Assembly: GCF_036898095.1 (NCBI RefSeq) | Contig: NC_090726.1 | Location: 40,698,176 to 40,762,175, forward strand | Reading direction: 5' to 3' | DNA from: Palaemon carinicauda | Taxonomy: Eukaryota; Arthropoda; Malacostraca; Decapoda; Palaemonidae | Length of the DNA: 64,000 nt | In this document: positions 57,731-64,000 of the stretch, piece by piece | How the letters are laid out: every line of letters begins with the position of its first letter | Numbering within the stretch: the stretch's first letter is position 1 | The notes under the pieces: model-generated | What the model saw: only the letters and a program-made list of their open reading frames with translations | Database searches by the model: none | Told to the model about the DNA's origin: nothing | Made by a program: the position numbers and the translations under genes

Positions 57731-58395
57731 GGTGCAACCTCAAAAAATCTATTCCCATCAAAAAACAACTAGGCATTTCATTCTCTCCCATTACAATAAA
57801 ATTATGTTCCACTTCCATACTCCCTAGTTTCACCTTCAACCTCACTTCTTCCCAAACAAGTAAACTTCCCTGACCTATTCCATGAATTCTCACACTCGTA
57901 CACTGTCTTTTCACTTCCCAATTGTACCTCTCAATTTCCCTGATAACCGACTCATTTACTAATGACACGAGCACCCGTATCAATTAAACTACAATATTCA
58001 TTCTCATTTATATTCACATATGTCATCATCCTTCCTTTTACACCATGCATACATACATTTACTCTCCTTTCAATTCTGTCACTCACTTCACCAATATGTT
58101 CATCATCATGTTCACTGTCCTCTATACCCCCATATCTTAGATTAAGGTCACTTGCACCATTATCCTTCTCACTCAACAATTTGCAACATTCCTCATTACA
58201 TTGCATCCTCAAGATATATTCCCTATCATTCTCCTTATATGCCCTATATTCCATTGGTCGATTCCATCCAAAATACAAATGCACAGTTACACCATACAGC
58301 ATACTTACCACCATTAATATCTTAGATAATACTTCCCCTTCTAGTACACTACTCTCCTCCTCATACACCATTTCTTTTGACACTTCATTCATCAC
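57681..58395 (-). pseudogene. Second retropepsin-like domain between RNase H and integrase
   Basis: After an acidic leader, the frame reads YCSLIDTGARV (57970-57990). It continues in the next frame as SLVNESVIREIERYNW, VRIHGIGQGS, HNFIV and FLMGIDFL (57744-57764). The D-T-G-A box, hydrophobic-Gly-x-D-F-L box and spacing of about 75 residues are those of a retropepsin. A frameshift lies just after the D-T-G-A box. Retropepsins of Ty3/Gypsy elements normally lie before RT, and this element has one there too. Confidence 0.7.
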
Positions 58396-58417
58396 CCTTC
58401 TTTTAAGCTCAGTTACG

Positions 58418-59116
58418 CTACCTGGTATTTTCCGTATCTAACCCCTCTTGTATTAACTTACTTAAACCCATTAGGATACACTTATATACCATATCTTCCC
58501 CTTCACAACACTGCTCCACAACTAAACCTTCAGGCAACCTTTCAGAATTCTGATTACTCTCTTTATCTTCCATCCTCCCATGCATCCTCGACATCGCATC
58601 TGCTATCACATTCTTATTTCCCGGTACATATTCTAATCTAAAATCAAATTCATTCAAATCCTCTATGGTCCTAGCAACCCTTGCATTTACACACTCTTTC
58701 CTTATCATATACACTAGGGGCTGATGGTCAGTACGCACAATGAATTTTACACCATACAAGAATACTTTCAATGCTTTCACACAAAATCGTATTGCAGCCA
58801 ATTCCCTGTCAATCGTCGAATACTTCCGCTTAGCTTTATTAAATGCTTTACTAACATACGCTATTACTCTCAATTGCTCTTCTCCATTTACTCTCTGCAT
58901 TTGAACCAAACAACCACCCATACTAACCCCACTCGCATCCGTATACAACTCTAGCATATTCGCATTTTCACTGTAGTCTGGAAATGCCAAAGTGACGTCT
59001 TTCGCGGCCTCTTCCTTCAACCTTTCAAACGCTTCTATCATCCGATCATCCCATTTTAATTTTGTACTATTCCTTTTACCCATCCATTCATTCAAGGCTT
59101 CCCTATACCTGAACAA
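58418..59116 (-). pseudogene. Gypsy RNase H
   Basis: The frame covers the end of RT and RNase H, with ELYTDASGVSMGG, TIDRELAAIRF, IVRTDHQPLVYMI and VIADAMSR carrying the catalytic acids. It ends with a polar tail and TGA-type stop at 58418, out of frame with what follows. Confidence 0.85.
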
Positions 59117-60031
59117 TCTCTAACAAACTTGCGCCCAAACTCAACCAAACCAAGAAAACCTCGCAACTCACGCACAGTCCGGGGACGTGGAAATTCTCGC
59201 ACCTTATTCACAAACTTGTCACTCTTCCTTATACCAGATTCACCCACTACATGCCCAAGAAATTCCACCTCCCTGGACAACCATGTACACTTCTCAAGCT
59301 TAATTTTCACACCAACTTCAATTAACCGCATCAACACTGCCTCAAGCAACCGCATATGTTCCTCAATAGTCTCGCTCGCAATCAGAATATCATCTATAAA
59401 AACAGTCACCTTCTGTCTATCAAACCCAGCCAAAACTACATTCATCGCTCTTTGGAAGGCAGCAGGCGCATTAGCAAGACCAAAAACTCAACCTTTTAAA
59501 TTGAAAGTGACAATTCGTACTTGAAAATGCGGTAATGGGCCTGCTCCCCTCTGCTAGAGGCATCTGATAATAGCCCGCACCAAATCTAATTTAGTAAAAA
59601 CTTTCATTCCATGCATCTTATAAACACAATCAGACACCACATTCATTGGAAAACGTTCTTTAACAGTCACCTCATTCACCTTCCTATAATCAATACACAT
59701 GCGTAAACTTCCATCAGGCTTTCGTACAGGTACAATAGGGCTATTCCAGCACTCTCACTCCTTTCTATTACACCCATTTGTTCTAACTCCTGGCACTGCT
59801 CTTCTATTTCCTTGGCAATAGGCGGAGAAAATGCCTGGGACGCTGATATATGGGGGTATCATCACTGAGAACTATTTTAAATTCTGGCAGGTCTGACCCC
59901 CACAATCATCGTCACCGAGACTCACAACTCTCCGCTTATCCCATAACATCTTAAGCAATCGTTCCCTTTCGACCTCACTTATACTCTCATCTAACTTAAT
60001 TCTTCCTTTCAACGTATCGTAATCCCAATCG
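59092..60031 (-). pseudogene. Gypsy reverse transcriptase, broken
   Basis: FGLANAPAAFQRAMN (about 59440-59490) and VFIDDILIASET (active site) are clear, followed by EKCTWLSREVEFLGHVV and VRELRGFLGLVEFGRKF. Upstream pieces (QCQELEQMGVIERSES and FTKLDLVRA) are in other frames between 59560 and 59830. At least three indels or stops break the gene. Confidence 0.8.
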
Positions 60032-60268
60032 TCATCGTTCTTTTACCTTACCAGCCATTACCTGTCTCGCCTTAACATATCTTTCATCCTCTACATTGAT
60101 CAGTGTATACATACATCCCATGCAATCGCCCTCACGTATACCACGTACTCTCTTCCTCCTAACACACGGCAACAACCTTACATACACCTTGGGTTCCTGC
60201 ATATTCATAACACCATCATATATATATGCACTCGTTTTCACCAAATTACCTGCTTCCATACCTTCCAC
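60032..60268 (-). pseudogene. Spacer between protease 1 and RT
   Basis: A 78-codon frame with no recognised domain. It probably belongs to the polyprotein and is separated from its neighbours by frameshifts. Confidence 0.4.
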
Positions 60269-60324
60269 TACATATTCATCCTTGTCACTATTTGAAATTC
60301 CCAGATTGCTCGGCCATGCAACTT

Positions 60325-60939
60325 TTACACTAATAACCTCACCTTTCTTACCCGATAACTTTTAACACTTTCCTTTGCTACCAACGGCACTCCCTTCCAC
60401 ACCTTCGTACTCACTCTGCCGTCTTCCTTTAAATAAAATTCCCCACAAATATTACCTTTAACCTTTATTTCAATCATATTCACACTTGGATGTACAATCA
60501 TACCACATTTTTTCAAAAATTTATACCCAAGCAGTACATCATATTTCTCATTCGCTCCCTCAACCACGTAAAAATCATTATCCTCCATCATCAGCCCCCC
60601 AATCATAACATTTTCCCGTAACTTTCCTTGCACAGGCATACGCAAATTACCAATACCTTTTACTTCACCCTTACATCCCTTAAATTCACAAACCTCTTTT
60701 ACCTTATCATATGCAATTCCTAAACATTAAATTGACACCACAACCAGTATCAATCAAACCAACCAACTCTACACCATTAAAAATCATTTTCACACTCATG
60801 CAATCATGTGCTCTTTCTCCCATCACATCTTCATGCAATAAACCCTCACGAACATGCATCACATTCACTCCCCACACACACGAGGACTCACCCAGCTGAA
60901 CCCTCTGATTAATTAGTTTCCCGAACATCCTGGCTGATT
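60325..60939 (-). pseudogene. First retropepsin-like domain (usual position)
   Basis: VGLIDTGCGVNLMF (about 60722-60760) is the active-site box. After a frameshift near 60700 the domain continues with GGLMMEDNDFYVVEGANE and YDVLLGYKFLKKCG, the second conserved box. It lies directly upstream of RT. The region before it is lost in the gap. Confidence 0.7.
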
Positions 60940-61439
60940 NNNNNNNNNNNNNNNNNNNNNNNNNNNNNNNNNNNNNNNNNNNNNNNNNNNNNNNNNNNNN
61001 NNNNNNNNNNNNNNNNNNNNNNNNNNNNNNNNNNNNNNNNNNNNNNNNNNNNNNNNNNNNNNNNNNNNNNNNNNNNNNNNNNNNNNNNNNNNNNNNNNNN
61101 NNNNNNNNNNNNNNNNNNNNNNNNNNNNNNNNNNNNNNNNNNNNNNNNNNNNNNNNNNNNNNNNNNNNNNNNNNNNNNNNNNNNNNNNNNNNNNNNNNNN
61201 NNNNNNNNNNNNNNNNNNNNNNNNNNNNNNNNNNNNNNNNNNNNNNNNNNNNNNNNNNNNNNNNNNNNNNNNNNNNNNNNNNNNNNNNNNNNNNNNNNNN
61301 NNNNNNNNNNNNNNNNNNNNNNNNNNNNNNNNNNNNNNNNNNNNNNNNNNNNNNNNNNNNNNNNNNNNNNNNNNNNNNNNNNNNNNNNNNNNNNNNNNNN
61401 NNNNNNNNNNNNNNNNNNNNNNNNNNNNNNNNNNNNNNN
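60940..61439. other. Assembly gap, 500 N
   Basis: Exactly 500 unknown bases. It probably hides the 5' part of the gypsy element and perhaps DIRS-B sequence. The base after it (61440) is the exact inverse counterpart of 47200. Confidence 0.98.
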
Positions 61440-61626
61440 GGTACATAGGAAGAAAACAATGGAAATGAATGAAAAGATGAAAAAAAAATTGGATGGTTTC
61501 TCTTTAGTGGAAAAATCAAGCTAACATTAAGACCATAAAAGCAAGAAAATCAGAATGTCTCGGCCCAACGAGAGTTGAGAATGATAACACAATAGTCTGG
61601 TTCTACCAAATAACAACAACAACAAC

Positions 61627-61670
<44 letters not shown>

Positions 61671-62724
61671 TGTTTACAGCTACAGTATTTATAGCTACAA
61701 TAAAGTTTCATTTCCAACAAAAATAAGCAAAAATAATTCCTTAATCTCAAAAGAAAAAAATTATTCACAATAACAAGCCTTGAGCAGCTTGTTTGTGTTA
61801 TGCCTACACACTGAAGTTATCCTTTTGAGTCTTTACATTTTTTTTTTCATTTTAGCTATGTACACCAAGAAAAGTAAAGGTAGTGAATCCTCAAGTCCCG
61901 TTATAGCAATGCAAGATAAATGAACACAATCAAGATACATAAAAGGGTAGAAAAAATTATATCCATTGAGCCTGCTTTAGGCCTGGAATGGTCAATGGTG
62001 TCCACCATTAACCATGACAAAGATTACATCGTTCAATATGTTACTGAAAAGGTTCCGTTGTCTAAAAATTGTACCATCAATTGGAAGAGAGGTGTAATTT
62101 ACTATGAAACAGTTCACTAAGTGTCCAATCAGATCAAAAGACAAACATATGAATGGGTTCCTATGAGCCAAATGCTGATCCAAAAGAAGGCCAAGTCTTT
62201 TTATTTGAGGACCTATGTGAAAACATTCATAAAGGACACTTCCTTTGCCACAAGTCATGGGTGGTTTAAGATATTCAAGAAGCGCTTTAGCAGGCACAAC
62301 CCTTGATTTCAAGGAGAAGCTGGTGCTGCTGATACTGTTGTTGCTGAAGAATTTCCCCTAACTTAAAATAAATTCATAGATAAGAAAATTTGTCCAGAAC
62401 TCATCTTCAATGTTAACAAGATCTTTTTAATTTGGAAGAAAATGACAGATCATTCCCTTATTTCAAAGGAAGAAGAAATAATGCCAGGATACAAGGTAGC
62501 CAAAGAGAGGCTATCATTTATGTTAGGAGGTAACATCAATGGTAATTACAAACTGAAGCTGTTGTTAGTGTACCATGCCCTTAATCCCAGGGCACTCAAA
62601 AACATCCCAAAGTTGATGCGCTCTGACTTTTGGAAGGCTAATCCAATGGGTCATCATCCTCATTTTTGAAGAATTATTCATTTGCCATTTTACATCAGCA
62701 GTCAATGAATATTGCAAAGCAAAA
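61440..62724 (+). mobile_element. Tigger/pogo-type relic, copy 2 (inverted relative to copy 1)
   Basis: It matches the reverse complement of about 45930-47200 at a few percent divergence. The left end is cut by the gap and the right end by a DIRS element at 62725. A (TAA)n run lies at 61627-61667. Confidence 0.8.
61858..62669 (+). pseudogene. Tigger transposase relic, N-terminal half
   Basis: It starts MYTKKSKGSES and is broken soon after by TGA (MQDK then stop). It then resumes in several frames through SHGWFKIFKKRF, NVNKI at the first catalytic Asp site, KKMTDHSLISKEEE and LLLVYHALNPRAL, to HHPHF. Both the stop and the Asn at the Asp site are shared with copy 1. Confidence 0.75.
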
Positions 62725-63062
62725 TGTTATTTTCATTAGTAAAATAAATTTTTGAATATACTTACCCGATAATCATGTAGCTGTCAACTCTGTTGCCGAC
62801 AGAAATCTACGGTCGGGATACGCCAGCGATCGCTATACAGGTGGGGGTGAACACCACAGCGCCATCTGTGGTCAGGTACTCCAGTACTTCTTGTCAACAC
62901 CACCTCAATTTTTTCCTCGGTCCACTGGTTCTCTATGGGGAGGAAGGGTGGGTCAATTAAATCATGATTATCGGGTAAGTATATTCAAAAATTTATTTTA
63001 CTAATGAAAATAACACTTTTCAATATTAATCTTACCCGATAATCATGTAGCTGATTCACACC
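62725..63062 (-). repeat. DIRS-C terminal repeat and internal complementary region
   Basis: AATTTTTGAATATACTTACC with CGATAATCATGTAGCTG at the outer end recurs inverted at 62968-63010. The second inverse half ends at about 63062. Confidence 0.8.
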
Positions 63063-63439
63063 CAGGGTGGTGGGTGGAGACCAGCATATATGTTAACAAA
63101 GAAGCTAAGTATCCCGTATTTTATTTTATTAGTTATTCAAAAATAACATAAAATAAATAAGTACCTGGTAAGGAAGACGACTTGAACCATTACTCTGCCT
63201 TTATTAAGTACGTCTTCCTTACTGAGCGTAGCGGTCCTCTTAGGATGCTGAACGACTCTTAGGTGCTGAAGTATAAAGGGCTGCAACCCATACTAAAGGA
63301 CCTCATCACAACCTTTAACCTCGGCGCTTCTCAAGAAAGAATTGACCACCCGCCAAATCAACAAGGATGTGGAAGGCTTCTTAGCCGACCGTACAACCCA
63401 TAAAAAGTATTCAAGAGAAAGGTTAAAAAGGTTATGGGA

Positions 63440-64000
63440 TTATGGGAATGTAGTGGCTGAGCCCCCGCCTACTACTGCATTCGTTGCTACGAATGGTCCC
63501 AGGGTGTAGCAGTTCTCGTAAAGAGACTGAACATCTTTGAGATAGAATGATGCGAACACTGACTTGCTTCTCCAATAGGTTGCATCCATAACACTCTGCA
63601 GAGAACGGTTCTGTTTGAGGGCCACTGAAGTAGCCACAGCTCTCACTTCATGTGTCCTTACCTTCAGCAAAGCAAGGTCTTCTTCCTTCAGATGAGAATG
63701 TGCTTCCCTAATCAGGAGCCTGAATAGGTAAGAAACTGAGTTCTTAGACCTTGGAAGAGAAGGCTTCTTGATAGCACACCAAAAGGCTTCTGATTGTCCT
63801 CGTAAAGGTTATGACCTTTTTAGATAGTACCTAAGAGCTCTAACTGGGCAAAGTACTCTCTCCAGTTCGTCCCCCACCAAGTTGGACAGGCTTGGGATCT
63901 CGAACGACTTAGGCCAAGGACGTGAAGGAAGCTCGTTTTAGCAAAAAACCGAGCTGCAAGGAACATGTAGCCGTTTCAGATGTGAAAACTGTTCCTGCTG
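63440..64000 (-). pseudogene. DIRS-C tyrosine recombinase, C-terminal part
   Basis: The open end reads THEVRAVATSVALKQNRSLQ with the HxxR box, ATYWRSKSVFASFYLKDV with the catalytic Tyr, and stops at 63440. Upstream of about 63670 the matching sequence (CPVRALR-like, KSFEIPSLS-like) is in other frames, so at least one frameshift is present. The N-terminal part lies outside the window. Confidence 0.75.

Larger units (their letters stand above)
54055..60939 (-). mobile_element. Large Ty3/Gypsy element with two protease-like domains, 5' part in gap
   Basis: On the - strand the order is protease-like domain 1, RT, RNase H, protease-like domain 2, integrase, polypurine tract and 3' LTR. The 5' LTR, gag and primer site would lie in or beyond the gap. 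Open frames are long but interrupted by several frameshifts. It inserted into DIRS-B copy B. The AT-rich coding sequence contrasts with the GC-rich DIRS-B. No envelope-like gene was seen. Confidence 0.85.
62725..64000 (-). mobile_element. DIRS-type retrotransposon, family C, 3' end
   Basis: The right end of a - strand DIRS element. The terminal inverted repeat is at about 62725-62960 with core CTTACCCGATAATCATGTAG. The internal complementary region is about 62965-63062. The end of the tyrosine recombinase gene follows, and the rest is outside the window. The recombinase is close to that of copy A2, but the terminal repeat sequence is different. Confidence 0.85.

Noticed and set aside
60913..61519. 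Open frames across the second gap
   Set aside because: They consist almost wholly of N. Only 60707-60939 holds real sequence and is annotated as protease 1.

Overview
The window looks like repeat-dense nuclear DNA from an arthropod, most likely a decapod crustacean. The reasons are spliced animal genes with GT-AG introns, several DIRS-type tyrosine-recombinase retrotransposons, Tigger and Ty3/Gypsy relics, (TAA)n-tailed dispersed repeats, and long TA, GA and CT microsatellites. The species is not determined. Two runs of exactly 500 N (16066-16565 and 60940-61439) are scaffold placeholders.

Host genes are sparse. The clearest is the start of a TTC4/Dpit47-like TPR co-chaperone gene on the + strand. 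Its first coding exon is 23192-23368 and its second is 33966-34098, with compatible splice phases. No TPR exon follows, so the second intron runs beyond the window or the gene is broken by assembly. Upstream on the - strand is the first exon of a THAP-domain protein (16939-17199), with a YY1/ETS-type promoter motif about 85 bp beyond its ATG. A candidate exon pair of an unrecognised gene lies at 5329-5458 and 10919-11026. The rest of 5-24 kb is AT-rich, with (TAA)n-tailed repeats, two piggyBac-like MITEs bounded by TTAA, a tRNA-derived SINE and microsatellites.

Mobile elements fill the rest. Four classes of DIRS copy are present: a decayed copy running in from the left edge (1-5013); a structurally complete copy with gag, RT/RNase H/methylase-like and tyrosine recombinase frames, terminal inverted repeats and internal complementary region (35488-42330); the 3' end of a third family on the - strand (62725-64000); and two copies of a GC-rich, heavily disabled family here called DIRS-B (24828-33027, complete; 47201-54054, 3' truncated). 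Both DIRS-B copies carry a full-length 5S rRNA-derived segment at the same internal position, and a 23-bp hairpin-forming tandem repeat (32 versus about 11 units).

A Tigger relic (about 43330-47200, - strand) holds a small Ty3/Gypsy deletion derivative with identical 185-bp LTRs and a 5-bp target duplication. The same Tigger segment recurs inverted at 61440-62724, starting exactly at the edge of the second gap. Between them, a larger Ty3/Gypsy element (54055-60939, - strand) has a 1.7-kb LTR and encodes protease, RT, RNase H, a second retropepsin-like domain, then integrase. The order of nesting is partly readable: Tigger is oldest, DIRS-B and the gypsy deletion derivative inserted into it, and the large gypsy element interrupts DIRS-B.
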